Positions 54,748 through 63,718 of a DNA stretch of 64,000 nucleotides are shown in pieces. The DNA lies in the NCBI RefSeq assembly GCF_023008585.1, contig NZ_CP095393.1, positions 1 to 64,000 on the forward strand. Reading direction: 5' to 3'. The notes beneath the pieces are model-generated. The model was not told the DNA's origin. It ran no database searches and was given only the letters and a program-made list of their open reading frames with translations. Made by a program: the position numbers and the translations under genes. How positions within the stretch are numbered: the stretch's first letter is position 1; each line of letters starts with the position of its first letter. This stretch comes from Natribaculum breve. Its GTDB lineage: Archaea > Halobacteriota > Halobacteria > Halobacteriales > Natrialbaceae.

Positions 54748-56079
54748 ATGGTAAACGTCGCTCTCTCGGCGGCACAAATCGTCTTAGCGCTGTTTCTCGT
54801 GGTTCTCAACGGCTTTTTTGTCGCTGCAGAGTTCGCCTTCGTTCGGATTCGGGGGACATCGGTTGACCAGCTCGTCGAGGAGGGACGGCCCGGATCGGGA
54901 ACGCTCCAAGAAGTGATGACGAATCTCGATAACTACCTCGCCACGACGCAACCCGGTATCACCATCGCATCTCTCGGGTTGGGATGGGTCGGCGAACCCG
55001 CAGTGGCGGCGCTCATCGAACCCGTACTGGAATTGGTTCTCCCGGCGAATCTCATCCATCTCATCGCGTTCGCAATCGGCTTCACTATCATCACGTTTCT
55101 CCACGTCGTCTTCGGTGAACTCGCGCCGAAGACGATCGCAATTGCCAAGACCGAGCGACTCTCGCTGTTCCTCGCCCCGCCCATGAAGGTCTTTTATTTC
55201 ATACTTTATCCGGGAATTGTCGTCTTCAACGGGGCGGCCAACGCGTTCACGAAGTCGCTCGGTGTGCCACCCGCTTCCGAAACGGATGAGACACTTGGTG
55301 AACGGGAGCTCCTTCGGGTACTAACACGATCCGGCGAGGGCGGGGACATTGATATGGCAGAAGTGACGATGATCGAGCGCGTCTTCGATCTTGACGACAT
55401 CGTGGTGCGGGAGGTCATGGTCCCACGACCGGACGTGGTGAGCGTTCCGGCGGATGCCACACTATCTGAACTTCATTCGATCGTCTTAGAGGCCGGACAC
55501 ACGCGCTATCCGGTTCTTGATGCCAACGACGGTGACCAAGTGGTTGGATTCGTAGATGTCAAGGACGTGCTGCAAGTAGAGGTGGACAATGGGGATGCCG
55601 AGATGGTCGGTGACATCGCCCGTGAGATTCTCATCGTCCCGGAGACGATGGCAATTAGCGATCTCCTGATACAGTTCAAGGAGGATCGCCAGCAGATGGC
55701 CGCAGTCATCGACGAGTGGGGAGCGTTCGAGGGGATTGCAACGGTTGAAGACATCGTTGAGGCCCTCGTCGGAGACCTTCGAGACGGGTTTGATCTCGAT
55801 GAGCGCGAACCCTCGATACGCCAGCGTGACGATGAGGGGTACGACATTGACGGAGGAGTCCGATTGTCGAGCGTTAATGATGCTCTGGCTGGGGACTTCG
55901 AAAGCGAGGAGGTCGAAACAATCGGTGGACTGGTGCTTGGGCAACTCAACCGCGCGCCAGAACCTGGCGACCGCGTCGAGGTCGACGGTCACGTCGTTGA
56001 GGTAACGAGCGTTGAGGGTACCCGAATTTCGACGGTATGGGTCCATGAAAAAGATCTCGATGATCCAGCGGTGGACTGA
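54748..56079 (+). CDS. HlyC/CorC-family (CNNM-like) transporter
   Basis: The 443-residue protein has the standard order. A DUF21 membrane domain with four helices (residues ~1-190; FFVAAEFAFVRIRG, GELAPKTIAIAKTERL) is followed by two CBS domains (~210-330; VREVMVPRPDVVSVPADATL, DVLQVEV) and a transporter-associated C-terminal domain (~345-430; GYDIDGGVRLSSVND). Family members affect Mg2+/Co2+ handling or Na+-driven export. It is followed by an Lrp-type regulator. Confidence 0.92.
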   Translation: MVNVALSAAQIVLALFLVVLNGFFVAAEFAFVRIRGTSVDQLVEEGRPGSGTLQEVMTNLDNYLATTQPGITIASLGLGWVGEPAVAALIEPVLELVLPANLIHLIAFAIGFTIITFLHVVFGELAPKTIAIAKTERLSLFLAPPMKVFYFILYPGIVVFNGAANAFTKSLGVPPASETDETLGERELLRVLTRSGEGGDIDMAEVTMIERVFDLDDIVVREVMVPRPDVVSVPADATLSELHSIVLEAGHTRYPVLDANDGDQVVGFVDVKDVLQVEVDNGDAEMVGDIAREILIVPETMAISDLLIQFKEDRQQMAAVIDEWGAFEGIATVEDIVEALVGDLRDGFDLDEREPSIRQRDDEGYDIDGGVRLSSVNDALAGDFESEEVETIGGLVLGQLNRAPEPGDRVEVDGHVVEVTSVEGTRISTVWVHEKDLDDPAVD

Positions 56080-56210
56080 GTGGGAGGATGGACTTGATCG
56101 TTGGGTCTGTTCGGCTTCTCGCCGTTATCTAGTGTGGTTCGTTCTCTACTGGTCTGATCCTAGTGAAGAGCCTATGCGGACTTTTCAGTCGCCCCGTCCA
56201 AGGATACCGT

Positions 56211-56723
56211 ATGGACGACACCCCACTCGACGACGTGGATCGGAGCATCTTGCATCAACTCCAGCTCAACGCCCGCCAGACCGATACGGAGATCGCCAAG
56301 AAGGTAGATGTGACCTCCACGACGGTCCGGAATCGCCTCGACAAACTCGAAGAGAAGGGCGTGATCCGGGGCTATTATCCCGAGATCAACTACGAGCAAG
56401 CGGGCTACCCCCTCCACGTCATGTTCGTTTGCACGGTCAATCCGAATGAACTGGAATCGCTGGCCGAACAGATCCTCGACGTTCGCGGTGTGGTGACCAC
56501 CCGGGATTTGCTTGGGGGCGAACGGAATGTCCACGTCGAGATCGTCGCCGGCTCGGTCAGAGAGATCGAAGAGATCCGCAACGAACTGGCGGGCTTGGGC
56601 ATGACGATCAACAGCTCCGAGATTATCTCCGAGACGCAGGTCCAGTCATGGGACCACTTCTATCCACGAACGGGCCCTGACGCGGATCAGGACGACGACG
56701 GGTCGGTCACCGATCAAAGGTAG
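56211..56723 (+). CDS. Lrp/AsnC-family regulator
   Basis: The 170-residue protein begins DDVDRSILHQLQLNARQTDTEIAKKVDVTSTTVRNRLDKLEEKGVIRGY, a canonical Lrp helix-turn-helix. An RAM-like ligand domain follows (VMFVCTVNPNELESLAEQILDVRGVVTTRDLLGGERN). ATG 56211 is chosen over 56163 because the conserved N-terminus starts there. The ligand is unknown. Confidence 0.88.
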   Translation: MDDTPLDDVDRSILHQLQLNARQTDTEIAKKVDVTSTTVRNRLDKLEEKGVIRGYYPEINYEQAGYPLHVMFVCTVNPNELESLAEQILDVRGVVTTRDLLGGERNVHVEIVAGSVREIEEIRNELAGLGMTINSSEIISETQVQSWDHFYPRTGPDADQDDDGSVTDQR

Positions 56724-56884
56724 CCGGAGAATCGATTGAAAAATCAAACATATTTGCGCCCATAAACTCTTGAGTCACATTCAGACTTCAATATATCCAC
56801 CGATAACTGGCTTAGATTGCATTTTTAAAATATAACAATTATATGTGAGAAAGGACTTATTCGTTAGCACGTCCTTGCCACGCT

Positions 56885-57476
56885 ATGGCCGAATCAACCG
56901 AGGCGGTAACCAATACTTTCAGCACGTTGGTAGATCCCGTTCGTCGGTACGTCCTGTACTACCTCGACGAGCAGGAGACTCCAATCTCCTTAGACCGCCT
57001 CGCCACTCGGGTTGCCGCCTGGCATACCGACAGCATCCCCGGACGCCGTCGACGATGCCGCCCTCACCGAGATTCGCACGGCCCTGTATCATGTGCACCT
57101 GCCAAAACTCACCGAGGCAGGGTATATCGCGTGGGATGCGGACACCCACACGATTCAGCGGGGACTCAACTTCGACGAGAACACGCTATTACTCCGGTTG
57201 ATGACCGACCACGAAGACAAACTGCCGTGGGACGGCCGTAACCCCATGAGCCGGCCTCTCCGCACGTTACTCTCCCGATTCGGTGGGCCCACACAGGCCG
57301 AGACACCGCCCTCTCGCGACGACTCGAGGCGGAAGTCACCAACGGCCCTGTTTTCGTGCCCTGCTTGCGAGAGGACAGACATCAGCGAAGCGATGGACGC
57401 CTGCTCGAAGTATGGAGAGTCAGTCACCCAAATCCCGACCGAGCGTGAATTACCCCTCTCAACCAGTCGAGCATGA
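56885..57476 (+). pseudogene. Frameshifted ArsR-like regulator
   Basis: The first frame gives TNTFSTLVDPVRRYVLYYLDEQETPISLDRLATRVAAWHTDSIP. The second frame continues DAVDDAALTEIRTALYHVHLPKLTEAGYIAWDADTHTIQRG. The shift falls in the CCCC run near 57038. The family is that of the genes at 5225 and 45741, here with an extra zinc-like C-terminus (CPACERTDISEAMDAC). A single-base sequencing error would also explain it. Confidence 0.7.
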
Positions 57477-57488
57477 CCGGACCACCTA

Positions 57489-58307
57489 ATGACAGCAGAG
57501 CAACTTAAAGCCGAGACGGTGAGTCTGTTGCAGGACCTCGGGCTGAAGGAGTACGAGGCGCGGTGTCTCGTGACATTGGCCCAACTCTCGGCGGGGACCG
57601 CCAAGGAAATCAGCGAGATCTCGGAGGTTCCTCGGACCCGGGTGTACGACGCCGTCCGAGTGCTGGAGTCAAAGGGACTGGTCGAAGTACAGCACTCGAA
57701 TCCCCAGCAGTTTCGAGCGGTCAGCATCGAGGAGGCAACCGCGATCTTGCGTCAGCAGTACGACACGCGGATCGACACCCTTCAGTCACACCTCGAAGCG
57801 CTCGATCCCCAACCGGAGGTCGACGACAGCGACCGAATGCAGGAGGTCTGGGCGCTGTCCGGCCACGATGGCATTGAGGCCCGGACACACAATCTGCTGG
57901 CGGACGCCGAATCGGAGATCGTCTTGCTGGTCGTCGAGGAGGAACTTCTGACGGAGGCGTTGTACGAGCGACTCCACAATGCGGTCGACCGCGGTGTCGA
58001 CGTGATCATCGGTGGCGAAACGGACGCGATCATTGCCAAGCTCGATACCGAGATGCCATCCGTGAAGGTGTTCGAAACCGAACTGGACTGGCTCCTGGGG
58101 CCCGCGAGCAACGACGAGGTTGCTATCAGCCGCCTGTTGTTGGTTGACCGCACGAAGTTGTTGGTCAGTTCCTTCTACCCGGACGCCGACCCCGACGAAT
58201 CACACGAGCAGGCGGTCTTCGCTAACGGCCTGGAGAACGGTGTCGTCGTCCTCCTTCGCCGGATAATCTCCTCGGGTCTGCTCCCCGAGGCGAACCCGGT
58301 GAGGTAG
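57489..58307 (+). CDS. TrmB-family regulator
   Basis: The 272-residue protein has the TrmB winged helix (LLQDLGLKEYEARCLVTLAQLSAGTAKEISEISEVPRTRVYDAVRVLESKGLV) and a C-terminal phospholipase-D-like sensor domain (HNLLADAESEIVLLVVEEELL...). Archaeal TrmB proteins usually sense sugars. It follows the frameshifted regulator by 12 bases and may have been co-transcribed with it. Confidence 0.88.
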   Translation: MTAEQLKAETVSLLQDLGLKEYEARCLVTLAQLSAGTAKEISEISEVPRTRVYDAVRVLESKGLVEVQHSNPQQFRAVSIEEATAILRQQYDTRIDTLQSHLEALDPQPEVDDSDRMQEVWALSGHDGIEARTHNLLADAESEIVLLVVEEELLTEALYERLHNAVDRGVDVIIGGETDAIIAKLDTEMPSVKVFETELDWLLGPASNDEVAISRLLLVDRTKLLVSSFYPDADPDESHEQAVFANGLENGVVVLLRRIISSGLLPEANPVR

Positions 58308-58311
58308 CCAG

Positions 58312-58725
58312 TCAGCGGTTCCCAGGCCAGACTGCAAGAACAGAGTGATGACTACAGGCACTGCACTGTACCCTGATTTCGCTCCCGCTCTTGCTTTGCA
58401 TCCCCTGCCATCGCGGAGCAATGTGGGCGTGGAACGATCGCTCGCCGACGACGTCTTCCGCGCTCTGGGCGGTGAGTTCGAATTCGCGCATCTCCTCGAG
58501 TCGGAACTCGGTTCCAGTCGGGAGCGGCTCGCCCGGATGCTCGAGTCCGGAGTCGCGATAGGATAGCGTCGCCTGCCACGGCTCGCCTGCGAATTCGAAC
58601 TCAGCGTGCTGACTTCCATCGCCGTCCTTGATCCGACTGTCGCACGTGAAGAACGGATCGAGACCGTGCGCGGCGAAGAGGAAGTGGGCCGCGAACTCGT
58701 GGGGTGCGGTCTCGATCAGTTGCAC
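58312..58725 (-). CDS. Haloarchaeal hypothetical protein (DUF7845-like)
   Basis: The 137-residue protein (GTG start) reads MQLIETAPHEFAAHFLFAAHGLDPFFTC with a later GEPWQATLSYRDSGLEHPG and CSAC near the end. It resembles a haloarchaeal family of unknown function often carried on plasmids. It converges with the TrmB gene, leaving only 4 bases. Confidence 0.6.
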   Translation of the reverse strand: MQLIETAPHEFAAHFLFAAHGLDPFFTCDSRIKDGDGSQHAEFEFAGEPWQATLSYRDSGLEHPGEPLPTGTEFRLEEMREFELTAQSAEDVVGERSFHAHIAPRWQGMQSKSGSEIRVQCSACSHHSVLAVWPGNR

Positions 58726-59235
58726 CCGCGCTCACCCATCTTACAAACACCGGCGCAGAGACTACTGAGTAGGGGGTTTGTCGTTCCGGCATGTAAACCG
58801 AGAAGGTCATGCCGCCACCCAGATTTGAATCTGAGACAGCGTCAACTGGACGGATATCATCGTTGTGACAGACTCACAAACGTTGTCCCAGCAGACGTAT
58901 CTCTGGACCCATGCTGGAATAGTACAGCGGACAGCAGTTCAGACGGAACACCCGCAACTCTTGCAGAAGTCGAACCATTGCTAATCGGGCCAGCGTACGA
59001 TGCATATCCAGCATCGCTCTTGAACAAGAGCAGAACACCAGACGACATGCCGATCAAAGTGGAAACCTAGCGTCCACTGACTAACGGCTCTCCAACTGCT
59101 CGAGTCTGGCGTCTTTTGTGAGACCCCCGAGGGGCGGAGGTCTTCTCGAGCTCAGTTCGATTCGACTCGAAAAGCACTAATCAAACATGAGGGTGTCATA
59201 GAACACTCAGCTCTCACACCAGTTGGGAAGTACCG
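58726..59235. other. Debris region with a tRNA-3'-like word and an IS end
   Basis: On the minus strand 58835-58810 reads TCAGATTCAAATCTGGGTGGCGGCA, similar to the T-arm and acceptor 3' end of a tRNA (possibly Phe-like); the rest of a tRNA is missing. A plus frame ending at 59070 (ADVSLDPCWNSTAD...) has atypical composition. GAGGGTGTCATAGAAC at 59189-59204 equals the IS end at 48604. I see no confident gene. Confidence 0.4.
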
Positions 59236-59396
59236 ACATTCGACGAAGACGTTCAGCCCGACTTGAGCGCCAGTCCGTGTCCCAGATGCAATGGCCGAGT
59301 CACCACCAACGCAGTCAAAACTCGTTGTGAGGACTGTGAACATCTTATTGAGCCGCAACAATACCAGGCCCAGAAAAGAGTCAACCCCACTTAGAT
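59236..59396 (+). pseudogene. Degenerate copy of the orphan TFB zinc ribbon
   Basis: It encodes FDEDVQPDLSASPCPRCNG then VTTNAVKTRCEDCEHLIEP, matching 46285-46455. The start region is lost and one ribbon position is altered (Gly after the last Cys is Glu). An IS terminal repeat lies ~30 bases upstream, which may explain the loss of the 5' end. Confidence 0.7.
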
Positions 59397-59470
59397 AGAA
59401 TGCCATTGGGGAAAAACTACACAAGTATTGGAACAAGATATTTACTGGAGTAACAACATAGATTTGGATA

Positions 59471-59608
59471 ATGCCAGAATGTGATGGCTGTGGCTCTCAT
59501 GTCACGGAAAACTACTACCGGGTTTTCGCTGTTAATGGTGATCTGCCAGCGTGTATTCATTGTGCCAGCAACCGTGAAGCTCGAGAAGCAGGACTCCGCC
59601 AGCAATAG
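59471..59608 (+). CDS. Small zinc-finger protein (DUF7563-like)
   Basis: The 45-residue protein MPECDGCGSHVTENYYRVFA... has CxxC (C4, C7) and a second pair (CIHC). It resembles the short haloarchaeal DUF7563-type proteins with two zinc knuckles. It lies directly after the duplicated zinc-ribbon segment. Confidence 0.65.
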   Translation: MPECDGCGSHVTENYYRVFAVNGDLPACIHCASNREAREAGLRQQ

Positions 59609-59694
59609 CGTCTCAGTGATCTCATTTCCAGATCTTCTCCATCGAACTGGAGCCTGCATCGAGACGTGAGACAACACGATCCACTACCCAATCA

Positions 59695-60579
59695 ATGACT
59701 GATCGAGATTCTGACTTTGAAGAGCTTCGTCCGACCGGCGAAGCGTCGCATATCCCAGATGAGACACTTAGCGAGGATAATGACAGCGAATCTGATCGAC
59801 AGCGGAGTGCGACGGCGACAACTGGATATCCGGATACTCCAGCGGAAACAGACCATGAGTGCCGATCCTGTGGCGCACCGATCCCAGCTGACCAGACCAA
59901 ATGCCTGTTCTGTCTCACTAACCATCTCGAGGACACCTCTTCTGAGACAAACGCACCAGCAACAGAGTGGACACTGCTTGGCGTCGTCCACATGCTTATT
60001 GAGTCGTCGACGTTTTACGGCGCCGTCGCGAAAGGCGCGGCCGCTGCGACACTCCTTGCCTCGAATGCGGCCGAACAGGCTGTCGACGACTGCACGATCA
60101 TCTACGATCTCGAGGACGAGCCTGCAGCCCAATTGACCGATCAGTGGCCCGTGCTTCCTGCTGCAGCACAGATCACGTCCACTGACGGTGAGCAACTTCT
60201 CGCGGCCGCCCGCGATCGAACAACGTGGACTGACCAATCAGCGGTGAATAGCGACTGCGAACCAACAACCTATCTCTACGACGAGGGGGGATCCGGCATT
60301 CGCGATGAGCAGCGACTTGCGACGCTGCTCGACAACGCCGGCGATGATGCGTGGCTAGTCCCAGCAATTGCTCTCCAGCAGACACCTGACGAGCGTGAAC
60401 CTGAGCGTCAGGACAGTGGCATTCCGACCAAAGAACGCCTCGAGTGTCACCAGTGTGGACGCACAACCGATCATCGATTCAGCGATCGTGAATCGGTTCC
60501 CGACGAAACCTGGACTGGCCACGCAATCTGGGAGTGCCAGGTCTGCGGGACACCGCGCTATGGGCCGAGCCCAGAATGA
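59695..60579 (+). CDS. Two-zinc-ribbon protein with shared plasmid domain
   Basis: The 294-residue protein has an N-terminal ribbon (CRSCGAPIPADQTKCLFC), a middle acidic domain and a C-terminal ribbon (CHQCGRTTDH...CQVCG). The middle ends with TTYLYDEGGSGIRDEQRLATLLDNAGDDAWLVPA, which is also the C-terminal pattern of the gene at 62090 (CLYDQHATGIRHRGHLDRLLE...WIVPA). Function unknown; zinc-mediated binding is likely. Confidence 0.7.
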   Translation: MTDRDSDFEELRPTGEASHIPDETLSEDNDSESDRQRSATATTGYPDTPAETDHECRSCGAPIPADQTKCLFCLTNHLEDTSSETNAPATEWTLLGVVHMLIESSTFYGAVAKGAAAATLLASNAAEQAVDDCTIIYDLEDEPAAQLTDQWPVLPAAAQITSTDGEQLLAAARDRTTWTDQSAVNSDCEPTTYLYDEGGSGIRDEQRLATLLDNAGDDAWLVPAIALQQTPDEREPERQDSGIPTKERLECHQCGRTTDHRFSDRESVPDETWTGHAIWECQVCGTPRYGPSPE

Positions 60580-60702
60580 CTTGCTCCGCGTCATGTCTTA
60601 ACCAACAGAGGAACAATGGTGCAGCGTGGCTGTTGGTTAACAGAACGGCCGCCCGTTGTTGTGTTCTGTTTATCTGCGCCGCGATCGGCTGAGGCGCATT
60701 CA

Positions 60703-60891
60703 ATGGACCCACGAAATACGCCAGGATACAGACTGCATCGTGCACTCAGCCAACTCAAGGATCTCGAGGGAGATCAGCTGACTGACGCAGACAGAGAACG
60801 AATCGAGACAGCAACGGCGCTCTTGGTGGAAGTGAGTCTTCTCACTCGACCAGGGCATGGTGAACCTGCTGATACCCACATTAACTCCTAA
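60703..60891 (+). CDS. Small helical protein
   Basis: A 62-residue acidic protein (MDPRNTPGYRLHRALSQLKD...) of mostly helix. An ATG at 60703 after an AT-containing leader is used. No family is recognised. Confidence 0.5.
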   Translation: MDPRNTPGYRLHRALSQLKDLEGDQLTDADRERIETATALLVEVSLLTRPGHGEPADTHINS

Positions 60892-60960
60892 CCGAGCAGG
60901 TCATAGAATCGGTCACAGCTTATTGGACTCCGTAGTGAACGGTCAGTGCAGAGAACGGAG

Positions 60961-61680
60961 TTATCGGTCTGTCTCTTTCCAGTCGTCCGGGTCTCCTTCA
61001 CGGAATTCACCCTTGGCATGGCGCTCGTGGGGCCAGAAGGTGACGCCCAGCAGTACGACGTAGAACACACCCACAGCGGCAACCACAGCGATCCCGGGGA
61101 TACGGGCGATTGCAGCGGTTGTCAGCCAGTCTTGGCGCGGCGCAAACGCTGTAATCCTGAAGACCCACGCGACCAATAGGACACTGAGCAGCGCAAGGTA
61201 CACACGCTGGAGCCGGTTTGCGAGTGCCTCGTGGAACGAGACTTTCAGCGTCGGCCTGCGGTAGTCCCTGCTCAGCTCCGCTCGCCAGTCGTGACTTTCA
61301 GTGCCTTGGGACGGATCGAGAGCGTTTGCGAGCAGGTTCTCTTGGATGACTCGAGTCCGAGAGCGAAAGACGTCGTAGTCCCGGTACCGCCGTGCTTCGA
61401 TACCCAGAAAGATCGTGACGACGACAATCCCGATCAGCAAGATATAGTGTGGGTTGTCGGTACTCGAAAACGCCCACGTCAAGATTGCTGCCATCAGCGT
61501 CACCGCCCACTTCGTCGTCTCGTCGAGGCGTTGCCGCCACGTCCCCACTCGGTCTATCTCTCCGCGGTAGGCGTGGGCCATCACCGAACCGAGTCCCGTA
61601 CTGTCGTCAACCATTTCGCGGCCGATCTCCCGTTGGTCTGGTGCTGTTGGGTCGAACTCGTCGCTACTCGAATCGGTCAT
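60961..61680 (-). CDS. DUF2270 membrane protein
   Basis: The 239-residue protein has an acidic N-terminus, a pair of central membrane helices (WAVTLMAAILTWAFSS; YILLIGIVVVTIFLGIEARRYRDYDVFRSR) and two C-terminal ones (VYLALLSVLLVAWVFRITAF; GIAVVAAVGVFYVVLLGVTFWP). EARRYRDYDVFRSRTRVIQ is characteristic of DUF2270. Function unknown. Confidence 0.82.
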   Translation of the reverse strand: MTDSSSDEFDPTAPDQREIGREMVDDSTGLGSVMAHAYRGEIDRVGTWRQRLDETTKWAVTLMAAILTWAFSSTDNPHYILLIGIVVVTIFLGIEARRYRDYDVFRSRTRVIQENLLANALDPSQGTESHDWRAELSRDYRRPTLKVSFHEALANRLQRVYLALLSVLLVAWVFRITAFAPRQDWLTTAAIARIPGIAVVAAVGVFYVVLLGVTFWPHERHAKGEFREGDPDDWKETDR

Positions 61681-62089
61681 AGAGGAAAGACATCTCCTCG
61701 CTCCATAAGCAGGTATGGTGATGGCGTAATCTGAGTGTCACGTACTGGAGAACATCGAACAGTGCGCACATCTACTTACCGGCTGATTCAATCAAAGAGA
61801 GTTGAAAGAAACCATTCACGAGTCTTCTATGATGGGCTCCCTAACCAGCAACTCCACTCGAGGCAGAGGTGTGAGTTTCCGAATGCACTCGCGGTCTTTT
61901 CGAAGCTATCGACGAGTCGAGCAACCTGATGACCGCTGTCGATGTTCGATGTTACTACCGATCCGGATCGTTCTCCTCCGTGAGACAGACGCATTGTATC
62001 GTGATTTTGTGCGCCGATAATGGCTGCCGGCGCACTGAGTAAGAACAGACGAGTACTGACCAGAGCGTCGGCACAGTGAGGTATCCCAG
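61681..62089. other. Gap without a supported gene
   Basis: Several overlapping short frames are open but have basic, low-acid composition unlike the neighbours. I see no promoter, repeat or element boundary I can defend. Confidence 0.4.
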
Positions 62090-62590
62090 ATGCATATGAT
62101 CATTTATTCGTTGGTAGAGGCATCGACAGCAGACGAGGCACTGTCAACCGGAAAGACCGTGTTCGACCGACTGGTTGGCGCGGAGCCGCATTCCTGCGCA
62201 GCGTTCGACTACTACGTCACCTTCGACGAAGAGGAGACAACAGTGGCTGGAAAAGCACGGTGGGGCGACCTACCGACAGCTGCACCCGTTACGTCCGACG
62301 AAGGTGAAGAACTCCTCGAGCGAGCCTGGGAGACCACGACGGAAACGTTCCAACGAAACCTAGACCGGGTGAAAACCGCACTCGAGGAACGCAGCGACGA
62401 TGAGATCATGCGCGATGAGGGTCTCGCTCGGCACGCCTTTCAGCAGGTCGGTGCTTCCCGTGGCCCGTCGATCTGCCTGTATGATCAACACGCGACAGGC
62501 ATCCGCCATCGCGGACACCTCGATCGCCTCCTCGAGGCTACTGACGAGAGCGAGACATGCTGGATCGTGCCGGCAGACGTCCATTTCTGA
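62090..62590 (+). CDS. Plasmid-type hypothetical protein with shared domain
   Basis: The 166-residue acidic protein starts MHMIIYSLVEASTADEALSTGKTVFDRLVG and ends GPSICLYDQHATGIRHRGHLDRLLEA...WIVPADVHF, a pattern shared with the middle domain of the gene at 59695. It sits 6 bases before the next gene, so they are likely co-transcribed. Function unknown. Confidence 0.7.
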   Translation: MHMIIYSLVEASTADEALSTGKTVFDRLVGAEPHSCAAFDYYVTFDEEETTVAGKARWGDLPTAAPVTSDEGEELLERAWETTTETFQRNLDRVKTALEERSDDEIMRDEGLARHAFQQVGASRGPSICLYDQHATGIRHRGHLDRLLEATDESETCWIVPADVHF

Positions 62591-62596
62591 GTAATC

Positions 62597-62962
62597 ATGC
62601 CCCGAATTACCAACTGGACACGAGAGAGTCGAACACCTACGCTGGCATATCGAAACACGGTGACTGGAGCACGAGCCGTCCTGCATCGTGCCCCGGACAC
62701 CTACGCGTACAAGTGGCGGGCAGCGATCCTTGTCGACGGCTATCCAGTGTGGTCGCAAGGCTTCGAGACGAAGGAGGCGACCAGCGTTCGGGATGCACTT
62801 CGGGACCGACCAGCTCCCGAACTCGCTTGTCCGGAGTGTCCGAACGATGACGTCATCATCGGCCAGAAATCTGCCGCTGGTGCGAAAGTCAAACGATGGT
62901 TCGACTGTCCTGACTGTGGCTACGAAGCCCCCTCGAAAATCGTCTATGGCGCAGAACGCTAA
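62597..62962 (+). CDS. Zinc-ribbon protein (DUF7568-like)
   Basis: The 121-residue protein reads MPRITNWTRESRTPTLAYRNT, then a beta-rich domain (YAYKWRAAILVDGYPVWSQGF), and ends with a ribbon (CPECPNDDVIIG...WFDCPDCGYEAPSK). It matches a haloarchaeal plasmid-associated family (DUF7568-like). A role in DNA or RNA handling is only an inference. Confidence 0.72.
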   Translation: MPRITNWTRESRTPTLAYRNTVTGARAVLHRAPDTYAYKWRAAILVDGYPVWSQGFETKEATSVRDALRDRPAPELACPECPNDDVIIGQKSAAGAKVKRWFDCPDCGYEAPSKIVYGAER

Positions 62963-63042
62963 CAGCAGGTGAGAGCGACAGCTGCGCAGTGAGCATCACT
63001 GCACGGCGGGTACTTTTAGTGGTCAATACTGACAGCAGAGAC

Positions 63043-63594
63043 ATGAGCGAGGATGTGGTCAGGGCCGTGTTTCCCGAACTCGAGGTGATCGAAGACGACG
63101 ATCTTCGAGCGGGTGTTGTCAGTGCGTGGGCGACGGCCATCGAAGAGAACGACATCGACGACCTCACCGAGGTACCGTGGCTGCCTCCAACACAGCGTGC
63201 ATTAGGGTTGGAAAACGAACGGCTGGTAAGCCACGTTCGGGACGTAACTGCCTGTGCCGTTGCGCTCGCGGAGACACTTCTTGAGCGGCGCGAGGTCACG
63301 CTCTCAGTGGATACGGTCGTTGCTGGTGCACTCATCCACGACGTGAGCAAACTCGCCGAATTCGACGGGATGGCCGAGACGCCGGTCTACAACCTGCTCG
63401 GACATCCCTACTACGGCGTCTACGTCGTTGCAGCAGTGGACCTGCCAGTCGAACTGGCACACATCGTGCTCTCCCATACGAGCCGAACACCGGTCGAGCC
63501 GGCGACGATCGAAGCGGAACTCATCAGGAGAGCCGACGAAGTCGCAGCAGCCGCCATCCGGTCACAGGCGACAGATGACCTTCGAACCGTATAA
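63043..63594 (+). CDS. HD-domain phosphohydrolase-like protein
   Basis: The 183-residue protein carries HD-type metal motifs: RLVSHVRDVTACAVALAE, GALIHDVSKLAEFDG, LGHPYYGVYV and HIVLSHTSRTP. It is close to the HDIG/YfbR-like style of nucleotidases or phosphohydrolases. ATG 63043 (MSEDVVRAVF) is chosen; an open extension to 62989 looks non-coding. The substrate is unknown. Confidence 0.8.
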   Translation: MSEDVVRAVFPELEVIEDDDLRAGVVSAWATAIEENDIDDLTEVPWLPPTQRALGLENERLVSHVRDVTACAVALAETLLERREVTLSVDTVVAGALIHDVSKLAEFDGMAETPVYNLLGHPYYGVYVVAAVDLPVELAHIVLSHTSRTPVEPATIEAELIRRADEVAAAAIRSQATDDLRTV

Positions 63595-63718
63595 CCGCTG
63601 CACCGAACGGTCGGTGCTTCCCCTGTACTTACCGTAGCAAGTGGTAATCTCTCACTTGCGGAAAAACCAGAGAGCAATGCAGTTTTTCGTGCCCCAACAG
63701 GGGTAGAGGCAACATCCA

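Larger units (their letters stand above)
5615..63634. repeat. Dispersed CCTGTACTKACCG-like intergenic motif
   Basis: Copies are found at 5615-5626, 22343-22354, 22411-22423, 22683-22696, 23581-23592, 24008-24020, 42771-42783 (minus), 46134-46146 and 63622-63634, all between genes. Those at 22683 and 23581 share a further GTA/CAA-CTACGTG tail. The span here covers only the outermost copies; the motif is short and scattered. Confidence 0.6.

Noticed and set aside
58606..59070. 154-codon plus frame in the debris region
   Set aside because: The first half is antisense to the gene at 58312-58725 and the rest lacks haloarchaeal bias or motifs.
63043..63594. HD-domain gene as a Cas3-type nuclease
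   Set aside because: No helicase domain, no cas genes and no repeat array nearby; the size fits a stand-alone HD phosphohydrolase.
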